Below, piece by piece: positions 52,394 through 62,000 of a DNA stretch of 64,000 bases (its first letter is position 1; every line of letters starts with the position of its first letter). The stretch is from positions 3,741,866 through 3,805,865 of the forward strand of contig JAJLRJ010000011.1 of assembly GCA_024195265.1 (NCBI GenBank), given 5' to 3'. The notes below the pieces were generated by a model that saw nothing but the letters and a program-made list of their open reading frames with translations, ran no database searches and was not told where the DNA came from. This DNA is from Dendrophyllia cribrosa. Lineage: Eukaryota; Cnidaria; Anthozoa; Scleractinia; Dendrophylliidae. The position numbers and the translations under genes were made by a program.

Positions 52394-55300
52394 CCATATG
52401 CCAGCGTGTGGACGCCATCCTCCTGCAACCATCGCTTTGAGTCAAAGGGCGAGAGCGTTGTCTTGTTTAGATGCACACCGTAGATCTGGTGATTCATGCT
52501 CCTTATCATGTCCATCCCGTGTTTGAAGGCCTTCTTTTTGAAGAGGGCATCCTTGTAGTCCTGGTGTGTGATCTCCTTCTTCGTCACAACCTTGGTCGTG
52601 CCCTTCGCCTTCTTGATATTCTTGTCACCCTCGAGAAGGATTGAATACATCTTTGATCGTAATGCGACAACCTCCGAGATCGGCTTGCCTGCACACTCGT
52701 CCTTCATCTTGCCGATAACCTTCTTGTTCTTCTGGCTGTGAAGAGGGTGGTCATTCGGGAAATCACTCGTGTCAAACTCGTCAATGTGGGCCTCCATGTC
52801 TTTGTACACGTCCTCTGTCTTGATTTCCAGAAGCAGTGAGTCTGTGTCAGTGTAGATTAGCGGGCAGTTCGGGCCGTATTTTCGCTCTAGATTGAAGTAA
52901 TATAACTCGTACATCAACGTCTTAGATAGATCAAGCACGCACATGCCCGTGTAGACAGGCCTGTCCATTTTGATCTTATCTTTGCGCATCTGGATGCCAG
53001 CGAGGGTTTCGCAGAAGATTGCGCTCCTTTCATATAGAGGGTTGGCGAGCAGCTTCCGAAGCTTGTTTTCCTCATCCGATCGCACCAGGCGCACATCGAC
53101 TCTTGTTCTGAGGTTTTCCATCGTCTTGCCAAAGACTGCGATGTTCATTAACTTGTAGAAGTTCATCTCGAAGTCTGATGTGGCCTTCTTTCTGAGCTCT
53201 GTGTTAAGTCTGATATAGGGCTCCATCCAATCCTTCTGCTCGAAGGTCAGTACCCTGTGCACTTTTTTGAGCTTCATTCCGAGACTGAGATATAGCTGGA
53301 GATTTCGGTAATGAAAGACATATCTTCCTTATCCTTCAACGTGAGGAGCAGCTTGCTTGTCCTGTCATTCCCCAGGTTTAGCTCTCTTGCAAGGGATCTT
53401 TGATATGGCGACATCCACTCGTTTGGAACTTGAGATGCCTCTGGGGCGAGTGGGTAAGAGTTGTGCTTGTCATGGAGATATTGGGAATACTCTAAGTCAA
53501 CCTCGAGGATGCAACCTCTTTTCCTCCTAGGGCCCATCTTCATGATCTGCTCAACTGTTGGTGTTGTTCGGGCCCACCTGAACTTGCCAACTGGAAGCGG
53601 CTGACTCATGGCATGACCGTAGAGATTGTTTGCATCGAGATAAAGGAGATATGACTTCTCCTTCTCCGGGTCAAAGTCGCTGAGGTATGGGTTGTTCGCC
53701 TTAGAGTAGCGCTTCATCTCTGTGGAGATGCCGCCTCTCGTTCCCTTCTCAACAAAGAGTTGCATTGTATAGTCGGTCAGAAGCTCCAACTCTATGGATG
53801 TGTGTTTCAGCAACGCATCCCAACTCAAACCCGGGCTTGTATAGTAATGCGCAGGGTCTAAACGGTAGTTCTTGAGGCATGTCTTTCTGAAGTTTTCAAA
53901 CACATCTGCGAGGAGGAGGACGTCCGTTAGGAGATAGATGTCGTGGTAATCCCCGAGATTTTCGCATTCGAAGGCTTCCCACACTCGTTGCGCGTGTTTA
54001 TAATCTTCATCTGTGATGTGCTCCTTTTTGAGCTTGCTGTAGAAGGCCTCCTTCGGTGGAAGGGAGATTTCCTCGAAGCGTTCGAAGGAGTCCATGTACT
54101 CGTATGGATAGACACCTTTTCGGAGTAAAAGGCCTCTTTTTGCTGGATCCGTTTCGTATTGTTTTAGAATCTCGAAAGCTTCTGGTTTGATTGATGTGAC
54201 AAGGCCATCGAGACTTTGTTGCATAAACTGGCAGCTGTCTATGAATCTAAGCTGCCCCATAGAGAAAGAGATATATTTCTCCATTGTTGTGGGGATGCAT
54301 TTCAGTTCAGAACCAGCTTCAGCGATTTTCTGCATCAGATGGTGAGCATCATAGCTTTTCAAGTTGTGAAAGACAACTGGGATTGTTATCTCATTCGGAT
54401 CTATTCTGAAGTAACTCCTGTTACAGGTGTTGTGGGCCGCCCCGCGATACTTACCAGTGATGTGGCAGTGGTCTATTACTTTATCCATAAAACATTCGCG
54501 CAGAAGAGGCTTGCCACAGTAAAAACAGTCGTCCTCTGGGAACTCCATCTCCGGCTTTTCCTGCCTCTTTGCCCACTTGTCGATTATATATCTTCCATGC
54601 TCGTCTTGTGCTGTGACTTTTAGAAGCTCTCTGTAAAAACTACTCTCGCCGTCACGACCCTTCGTGTACCTGTGTATCTTCCCGCAGTACTCCTGTTTCT
54701 GGATGGAATAACTCATACTCATCCCTTGCATTGCGTACAATAAGAGTCTTTCCGCATATATGACAATCCGTGGCTTTGTTGAAGTCATCCCAATCAGTAC
54801 TTGTCATATGCAATGGTTCCTCCTTATGCTTGAGAGCCTCGCATATCTCGTCTCTAGCCCTAAGAAGAGCAGCTATAAACTCACTAACAGGGTTCTCTCC
54901 TCGGTAAATATAGGGCTGACCGACTGCGCCATCTGATCTGACGGTCACGAAGGAAAAGCCGCAGGGCTTGTGGACCTCGGTCTTTGTGGTGCTGCTTTGT
55001 TCCTTGGGTGGGATTCGCGCATCTAGCTTTTCGATTAGGCTCTCACAGTCAGCATATATCACATAAGGCACCTTCAACTGTTTTTGGTAGTTCTTAAAGC
55101 AAAGGATGTTTTCGCCTTCCTTCGGCATCTCGACTCTTGTTGGGCGGTTTGAGGCTCCTTTGCAATAGACTTGATGTTTTTCAAGAAGTGCTTCCGTTGA
55201 GAAGCCTTGCAAACATCTCACGCAGAAGTGTACATGGTGGCCCGGTGAGTGTTGTTCACGAAGAAGCCTGCTTAGATTCTTTACTAGACAGTAATGATTG

Positions 55301-56373
55301 ATGCATTCGAAAGTGTGAGGGTCAATCTTTGTAATGAGCATGACATTGATTCGTGGAACCTCCTCCCCTTCCATCTCACTGACACGATAAGTAACAACTT
55401 TGTTATTCTGCCAGCCTACAACATTGATTGCAATGCTATTGAGCTTCTCAACCTTCGGTATTTCATGCAGCGGTGTTGGGAAGGAAATGCCTGTAAAATC
55501 AAACCCATCGTCTATTGGATAACTACTGGGTCTATCTGAGTGTGCAGCGGCTGGGTATTTAGCAGCCCTCATTGCCCACCTCAGACAAGCATGATCTCTG
55601 TTTTTGATGTTTATTAAAGCTCGTTTTGCTTTTAGAGCTGGAGGAAGAGGGAAATAAGATATCGATCCGCCTCTTATTGGCTCATATCGGGCAAAGTCAA
55701 GAAATACTGTATCTATCCCTGCAATTGTCCAACCCGACCCGTTTACAACGATTTCAGATGCCTCTTCCCTTTTTCTGTTTATGTCAATATCGAGTCTTCT
55801 TTTAACATTATCCTCGTCAAAGATGTTAATGATTGACGGAACCACCTGTCTTAAGAAGAACTCAGCACGCTCAATGCCTCTGTTCCCTTCTTTTATAAGT
55901 TTAATCAAAATGCTGAAATTCAACTTTAAAGGGCCAAGGTGGTTTGACTCTGATCTGATCACTCTGAGGATTTCAGGCTCGATCATGTTGTGAAAGATAA
56001 GAAGATCCCTCACATGAAAGTCTACTGGAACATGCATTTTGTAACTGCGAAGCCAGTTACGAAACCCGCGGTCCTAAAGTTCGAATTCAAGATGTTGGGG
56101 TCTTCGTGCCATTGCAACCATACGTCTTCGTGCCGCATTTCGTCGTGCCATTGCAAACAAACGTTTTCGTTCCATTACTGTTATACGTCTTTGTTCCTTT
56201 GCAATCTTTCGTCTTTGTGCCATTGTTAGACCAGGTCTTCATGCCATTGCTGCCAAACGTCTTCGTTTCTTTTCAGCTAAACGTCTTCGTTCAACTGCAG
56301 CCAAACGTCTGTATACCTTTGCGGCCAAACGTCTTCGTCCCACTGTGTTCAAACGTCTTCGTGCATTCGCCAT
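52369..56373 (-). pseudogene. polB: Protein-primed DNA polymerase B (copy 2), two stops and two frameshifts
   Basis: Start at ATG 56371-56373 inside the right inverted repeat; about 1,334 codons. The N-terminus is an Arg-rich repeat region with in-frame TGA (56239-56241) and TAG (56074-56076). Then a zinc-finger-like CVRCLQGF...H, exonuclease I (VIYADCESL), exonuclease II (FHNLKSYDAHH), exonuclease III (LLTDVLLLADVF), polymerase A (YLDANNLYGHAM), B (KLMNIAVFGKTMENL) and C (YTDTDSLLLEI). Frameshifts lie near 54695 and 53312. The normal Polinton polymerase role is element replication. Confidence 0.9.
56085..56372 (-). repeat. 24 bp tandem repeats encoding Arg-rich octads at the polymerase N-terminus
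   Basis: On the minus strand units such as CGAAGACGTTTGGCAGCAATG recur about ten times, giving R-R-R-L-A-A-(M/V)-(A/E)-like octads. Units diverge away from the start codon. The repeats stay in phase with the polymerase frame. Confidence 0.75.
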
Positions 56374-56731
56374 TGCGGTATATACAAAGGGTATGCATTT
56401 CTTCAATTGGCAATACCAACCCGCTCAAGTACTCCATAGGGCTTCTTTTGGGTGGATGGGGGCCTCATTTGCGTTTTGGTTTCGGGGGTATTGTTTGTTG
56501 TTGGCCTTATGAGTTTTGCGCTGATGTGAAGAAAGGACGGGCCTCAGTAGAGGGGAGAGGCACGTTCTGGATAAGCATGTTTAGGGTGTCGCGGACACAT
56601 ATAGAACGTTAAATGATTTTTAGGCCCAGTGCCGACTGAAAGGAGGCTTTGGGCCTATTAATCATTTAACGTTCTATATGTGTCCGGACACCCTAAACAT
56701 GCTGGTCCAGAACGTGCCTCTTCCCTCTACT
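56366..56731. repeat. Right terminal inverted repeat, copy 2
   Basis: 366 bp complement of 38536-38902. The outer 186 bp (56546-56731) is a near-perfect palindrome. Both ends show the same small difference between outer and inner palindrome arms (CTGGACCAGC against CTGGATAAGC). Confidence 0.9.
56374..56411 (-). promoter_or_regulatory. CCAATTGAA + TATATA promoter of polB, in the right inverted repeat
   Basis: Minus strand CCAATTGAAGAAATGCAT (from 56411), then TTTGTATATACCGCA and ATG 56373. Identical to the left-end block at 38858-38894. Confidence 0.65.
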
Positions 56732-57078
56732 AAATAGAGATACAGTATATTAATCTCAAATGAATTTAAATCATCGAACCTGCCTTCGAATTTCGTTTCC
56801 GATTTCGGGTCTTTTGAATCCAAAATAGAACACCGGAAATGATAATCACGTACAGTACCCGGGAGTATGCCCTACCAAATAGGCACTGAAATATTACAAA
56901 AAATATTACAAAGGCTGTTTTAAGGTGCAGAATTTGCATTTTCGCTATTTACATGTGATACTTTCTCTGTCAGCTGTAACTTTTGAGACTAACGTATAGC
57001 GCAGTGGAGCCCAACGAACGTTTTCAGGTGTTCCATTGAGTTCGATTACCGAACGTTCGATTAGCTACGCCGGGTTAA

Positions 57079-57907
57079 GGAGACTTTAGTTCAACTGTTT
57101 CTTCCTCTGATTAGGGAGGAAGAAACAGTTGAAATAAAACTTGCTGGAATCGCTTTGAATCGACCCCAAAGCAGCTCAACACACAAGTAAACACACAAAG
57201 AAGTTCAGGTGAGCCAGTTTTATTCAAATATCGTTCCTAATTTTACGCTCAAATTCGAAGTGAATTTTACCCATACAAATCCTTATAATTTCGCTATTAC
57301 GCAACAGTTACCACGACGTTTAAATTACGTGTAAACATCACTTGAGCTTGGGCTACCTGTGCTAAAACCAGGAATGGCGGAAAGGCGGAAAGGTGGAAAG
57401 GCGGAAAGGCGGAAAGGCGGAATGACGGAATGGCGGAACGACGGAATGGCGTAAAATCACCCCAAATCCTAAAAGATGGAACGGCGGAAAATCGCCCCAA
57501 ATCCTTAAAGGAGGAATGGCGGAAAATCGCCCCAGATCCTAAAAGACGGAATCGCGGAATTTCACCCTAGATCCTAGAAGATGGAACTATAAATATAAAT
57601 AAATAAATATAAAAAATATAAATCTATAAATCTAAATAAAAAATAATAAACATAAATATAAATAAGTGCTCGCGTTAGAGATGGAAGAAAATACCGTAGA
57701 AAATGGTTAGGTATCAGGAATAACGGAGATGATGAAGAGCCCCTGTCATGATTGGAAGCTCTTTTAGCCGATACGTCGATGATTTAGAAGCCTTCATGGG
57801 AGATTTTCCAACGAATTGACCTTTTTTACCAAATTTTTCATGTATGCCAAGGGCATATATATGGGACCAAAATGACCCTGAATGAGAGTGTGATCACACC
57901 AAGTCTA

Positions 57908-57941
<34 letters not shown>

Positions 57942-58440
57942 TTATTTATTTATTTATTTTTATTTTTTATTTTTTTTTGCGTTGTTTGGTTTTCTGATGA
58001 TTGGTCATTAACTGTTTTCTCAAAAATATTACTTCCGCGGAAATTTACGTATGAAGCGGAACGCCGGAGTTATTTCTCATCCATTGCCACAGCAATAAAC
58101 CACACTAGCGAAATATATGCATATGCCTGATTTACACCTAGACATGCATGTTTTTCAATTAAACGGGACTTCCTGAAACCGCAAAAAAATTACTTTCATA
58201 ATGCAAGAAGAAAAGGCAGGCTTGCCCAAGGACACAAACTGATCAGTGGGTCTTGTACTGCAGTGTGAGAGGATAACAAGCATCACCACATTACAACAAA
58301 ATAGTGTAATAAAGAGTGGCATGCCTACGCGACTCCCACGCGCGTGTTTTAGCCTTTAAAAAGGTCAGCTCGTACGAGTATATCTTTTAGAGAACGCCGG
58401 TTCCCTTTTGTATGATACTGGGGGCGGTTCTTCGTATACA
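57079..58440. other. Non-coding repeats: hairpin, GGCGGAA minisatellite, A/T simple repeats
   Basis: 57090-57133 is a hairpin (TTCAACTGTTTCTTCCTC and complement). 57372-57560 is built of GGCGGAA and AATGGCGGA units. 57590-57665 and 57905-57980 are A/T simple repeats, including (ATT)n. No gene seen. Confidence 0.75.
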
Positions 58441-58459
58441 TGTATTTCGTTTAGTAATG

Positions 58460-61400
58460 AGACTAAAGTAATGAGACTAAAGACTAAAGACTAAAGGAGA
58501 CTCTTTTGGTAAAATAACCTATCATTCTCAAAAAGGAGTAAGTACTGTTGATTACATTATAGTAAGTCATGATATTTTAAATTTAATTGAAAGTTTTATA
58601 GTTAAAAAACCAAACATCTTCTCAGACCACTCTCAACTTATTTGTTGGACGAAAATTACCGTATCCAATCTCACTCCATTAGTTAAAGTTCAACAGCATA
58701 AAAAAGTTAATCTCCCAAAGCAATATATTTGGGATGAATTCTCTAAAGAAAAGTTCTCTGACACTTTTCAACTAAATGAAATTCAATCACAAATATTACT
58801 TTTTGAAAATTCAGTTTTTGAAGAAAATGACAAAGGCATCGATCATGCAACTACACAGTTCACTCAAATTCTAGATGAAGTATCAAAACGTTCTCTTAAA
58901 CTGTCTTGCCAAAAGAATTCTAAAAACAATCATACATCAAAGAAATGGTTTGATCAAGAATGTAGAACTTTTCGAAAATATCTTAAACAAATCTCAAACA
59001 AAAAACACAAACACCCTCATGACACTAATCTAAGAAACGATTATCATCAACAGAATAAGACTTTTAAGAAATTACTTAGAAATAAGAAGCAGAAATTTCT
59101 TGACTCTAAAATTGATGAATTGATCAGTAACAAAGATAGTCATAACTTTTGGAACACTTTAAAATCAATGAATCAAAACAAACTTAATCAAAACGAAAAC
59201 AAAAATGAAGTACCATCGGATATTCTATATGACCACTTCAAAAAATTACATTCTGCGCCTGAAAATACTTCTTTTTCAGCAACACATTTGAACATATTAG
59301 AAAACAAACATACATTGGAACAAAACAAACACCTTTATAATAATTTGGACAACCCGATTTCTCTGAATGAAATTGAAATAGCAGTTAAAAATCTTAAAAA
59401 TAAAAAAGCACCTGGACCAGACAGAATACGAAATGAAATGTTGAAATCTAGTATAAAATTTTTAAATACATCATTATGTCATCTGTTTAATCTTATACTC
59501 AAATCTGGTACTTTCCCAACAACTTGGTGCGATGGCATTATAACAGCTATACATAAATCTGGAAAAATCAATGACCCATCAAATTATAGAGGAATTTGTA
59601 TAAATAGCTGTTTAGGAAAACTATTCTGTTATATACTTAATAACAGATTACATAATTATACAGAAGAACAAAACATTCTACATCCTGCTCAAATTGGCTT
59701 CTTACCGAATCATCGCACATCTGATCATATTTTTACTCTTCGGACATTAATCGATAAACATGTAATTCATAAAACCAAAGGTAAACTATATACTTGTTTT
59801 GTTGACTTCAAAAAAGCCTTTGATTCCATTTGGCACCAAGGACTTTTGTACAAGCTACTAAAGTATAATATTGGAGGAAAATTTTATGATCTCATTAATA
59901 GCATGTATTTAAAATCGAAATGCTGCGTACGATGCGGTTATCAAAGATCAAAATTTTTTGATTATAATAAAGGAGTAAGACAAGGCTGTATACTTTCACC
60001 GATGCTCTTTAACCTATACTTAAACGATTTACCTCATGTGCTTAATAATAGTGACACAGATCCCATTTTATTGCCGGATGGCTCTCGCCTTAATTGCTTA
60101 CTTTATGCTGATGATTTATTATTGATTTCTCATTCAGCTGAAGGTTTACAGAATGCTATTAATAAACTTTCCAAATATTGTCAAGAATGGATTCTTAATA
60201 TTAATCCAAAGAAAACAAAAATTGTTATCTTTCAAAAGAAAAATAGAAAATCAACAGCTGATAAGCATAGCTTTAATTTTATTGATGAAAACATAGAAAT
60301 TGTCAACAATTACACATATCTGGGAGTAAATGTTTCTGCAAATGGAAGCTTTAACAATAATAAAGAAACATTAAAAGAAAAAACAAGAAGATCTATTTTT
60401 GCAACAAGACGTAATCTTGACTTCTCTAGTTTACCAATTGATATCAATAATAAACTTTTTGACACCTTATTTCTTCCTATCTTATTATATTGTTCTGAAA
60501 TATGGGGTATCTATGATAATAATGATTATAAATCCTGGGAAAAAGACATAATTGAAAGAACGCACGTGTATTTTTGTAAAATGTACTTGGGTGTAAACAA
60601 AATATCCCCAAATGCAGCATCCAGAAACGAACTTGGTAGATTACCTCTAAAATCCCACATCGAACTTAATATTCTTAAATTTTGGATACATCTAGAAAAT
60701 CAACCAGATGATAGCATCGCAAAACTCTGCTTAAACATCTCTAAAGAAATGGCAGATACTTTACAAACAGGTTTAATAAATAAGGTAAACCATCTTTGTA
60801 CAAAACACAACATTGATATTTCTTATTTAGACTTTGATAACCCTTCCAATATACTTTCACAAGCAAAACAGAATATTAAGACTAGTCTCATGAATCACCA
60901 AATCAACCTATTAAATTCAAATAAAAAACTCAAATTTTATACAATTTTCAAAAATGATACAAAACATTCTGTTTTCCTTAACTATATAAAAAATCAAAAA
61001 CACAAGAAGGCTGTTACTAAATTTAAGATAGGGAACCACAAATTGAGAATAGAAACTGGAAGATATTCAATACCAAAAACTCCAGAAAATTTAAGGATAT
61101 GCACTCACTGCAATTCAGATTCTGTTGAAAATGAAATACATTTCCTTTTTCACTGTGACTTATACGCTAATCTCAGAAGTACCTTCTATGATGAAATAGA
61201 TAAAAGAAATAGACACTTCAAAAACCTAGATAATACATGCAAAAGTATGTTTCTGTTTAACAGTGTTGATCCTTTTATTTGTAGAGCAACGGCTGCTTTT
61301 ATATTTAATGCAATGAATAAGAGAAATGAAGATATGTTTTAAAACTACACATAAGAAATAATTCCATATTATACACAATACTGTTACTTCCTCTATTTAT

Positions 61401-61513
61401 TTTATTTGTAATTAACCTTGATACAGTAATGTACAATGAACTTCTTTTTGTAATTTTTATTATCTGGTAATACCATGTATAGAAATGGGAATACCTGAAT
61501 AAATTGTTGTTGT
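58460..61513 (+). mobile_element. 5'-truncated non-LTR retrotransposon with 19 bp target duplication
   Basis: Flanked by TGTATTTCGTTTAGTAATG at 58441-58459 and 61514-61532. The 3' end is a short (TTG)n tail after AATAAA-like sequence. The left end starts within the endonuclease, with small GACTAAA repeats at the junction. Good target duplication and a long open frame indicate a fairly recent insertion. Confidence 0.85.
58526..61342 (+). CDS. Non-LTR retrotransposon ORF2: endonuclease remnant, reverse transcriptase, zinc knuckle
   Basis: An uninterrupted frame of about 938 codons without its natural start. The end of the endonuclease reads VSTVDYIIVSHD and FSDHSQL. RT motifs: KAPGPDRIRNEML, FVDFKKAFDSIWH, GVRQGCILSPMLFNLY and LLYADDLLLISHS. 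The C-terminus has CTHCNSDSVENEIHFLFHCD, the C-x2-C...H...C knuckle found in several non-LTR clades. It would copy its RNA at a nicked target. Clade uncertain. A/T-rich codon use differs from the Polinton genes. Confidence 0.85.
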   Translation, partial: SQKGVSTVDYIIVSHDILNLIESFIVKKPNIFSDHSQLICWTKITVSNLTPLVKVQQHKKVNLPKQYIWDEFSKEKFSDTFQLNEIQSQILLFENSVFEENDKGIDHATTQFTQILDEVSKRSLKLSCQKNSKNNHTSKKWFDQECRTFRKYLKQISNKKHKHPHDTNLRNDYHQQNKTFKKLLRNKKQKFLDSKIDELISNKDSHNFWNTLKSMNQNKLNQNENKNEVPSDILYDHFKKLHSAPENTSFSATHLNILENKHTLEQNKHLYNNLDNPISLNEIEIAVKNLKNKKAPGPDRIRNEMLKSSIKFLNTSLCHLFNLILKSGTFPTTWCDGIITAIHKSGKINDPSNYRGICINSCLGKLFCYILNNRLHNYTEEQNILHPAQIGFLPNHRTSDHIFTLRTLIDKHVIHKTKGKLYTCFVDFKKAFDSIWHQGLLYKLLKYNIGGKFYDLINSMYLKSKCCVRCGYQRSKFFDYNKGVRQGCILSPMLFNLYLNDLPHVLNNSDTDPILLPDGSRLNCLLYADDLLLISHSAEGLQNAINKLSKYCQEWILNINPKKTKIVIFQKKNRKSTADKHSFNFIDENIEIVNNYTYLGVNVSANGSFNNNKETLKEKTRRSIFATRRNLDFSSLPIDINNKLFDTLFLPILLYCSEIWGIYDNNDYKSWEKDIIERTHVYFCKMYLGVNKISPNAASRNELGRLPLKSHIELNILKFWIHLENQPDDSIAKLCLNISKEMADTLQTGLINKVNHLCTKHNIDISYLDFDNPSNILSQAKQNIKTSLMNHQINLLNSNKKLKFYTIFKNDTKHSVFLNYIKNQKHKKAVTKFKIGNHKLRIETGRYSIPKTPENLRICTHCNSDSVENEIHFLFHCDLYANLRSTFYDEIDKRNRHFKNLDNTCKSMFLFNSVDPFICRATAAFIFNAMNKRNEDMF

Positions 61514-61644
61514 TGTATTTCGTTTAGTAATGGCTGCTGTTTTATAAGATGCCAATGTTTCATGAGGATCTGTTTTAAGTTAGGCACCGATCGATGATAT
61601 TTCGTTACAAAAGGCAGGATTTCCTTGTCTTCTTTTTGTTTTTG

Positions 61645-61850
61645 TTAGAGCGGTTTATTTCTGTCTTCAAAAGTCACTTCTGAGAGGACCCTTTGAACAA
61701 AATTCTCTGGGTAACCTCTTTCAAGTAGATGTGTTTTGAAGTTATTTATGTTCTCTTGAAATAATGTTTTTGGAGAGTTAGTTCTAAGAGGTCTGAGTGC
61801 TTCTCCTTTGATGAAGCCTTTTTTGACTCCAGATGGGTGGCATGTAGAAT
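61645..61850 (-). pseudogene. Penelope-like RT fragment
   Basis: The minus strand encodes YSTCHPSGVKKGFIKGEAL, RTNSPKTLFQENINNFKTHL and LLERGYPENFVQRVLSEV, the thumb-end region of Penelope-like RTs. It is cut upstream by a MITE. No GIY-YIG part follows. Confidence 0.6.
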
Positions 61851-62000
61851 AATGGCAACCTCTCGTCTTCCCGCTTCTGGAGCGAGAGAAGAGAGACCCT
61901 GGTCTGGTCTGGTCACGTGCGTCCCAAAATCTGGGATGTAACAAATAAAAGATTTGAGGGAGGGGCGGCAAAGTGTGAAATTTGTTCGCTCTAGCAGAGC
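61851..62000. mobile_element. MITE fragment with GAGACCCTGGTCTGGTCTGG
   Basis: A G/C-rich block containing CTCGTCTTCCCGC, GGAGCGAGAGAAGAGAGACC and GGTCTGGTCACGTG. A related block in the other orientation lies at 62776-62865 and includes CCTGGGAACGAGGTTG. Confidence 0.55.

Larger units (their letters stand above)
38536..56731. mobile_element. Polinton/Maverick-type element, copy 2 (18.2 kb, both ends present)
   Basis: Terminal inverted repeats of about 367 bp begin AGTAGAGGGGAGAGGCACG at 38536 and end with the complement at 56731. Flanks AAATAC (38530-38535) and AAATAG (56732-56737) fit a 6 bp Polinton target duplication with one change. Inside are polymerase B, integrase, ATPase, capsid candidates and about a dozen further genes, in the same order as copy 1. 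Many genes have a single frameshift or stop; integrase, ATPase and several others are intact. A 1.6 kb unassigned segment (48939-50543) is absent from copy 1. Confidence 0.92.
37923..57078. mobile_element. piggyBac-like TTAA-flanked element split by Polinton copy 2
   Basis: TTAA at 37923-37926 and 57075-57078 with inverted ends sharing CGGCGTAGCTAATCGAAC (18 bp); the right end begins CCC in piggyBac fashion. Without the Polinton the element is about 0.95 kb (37927-38535 plus 56738-57074) and has no transposase. The left part holds ATCGAAC-rich simple repeats (37939-38056). Confidence 0.5.
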
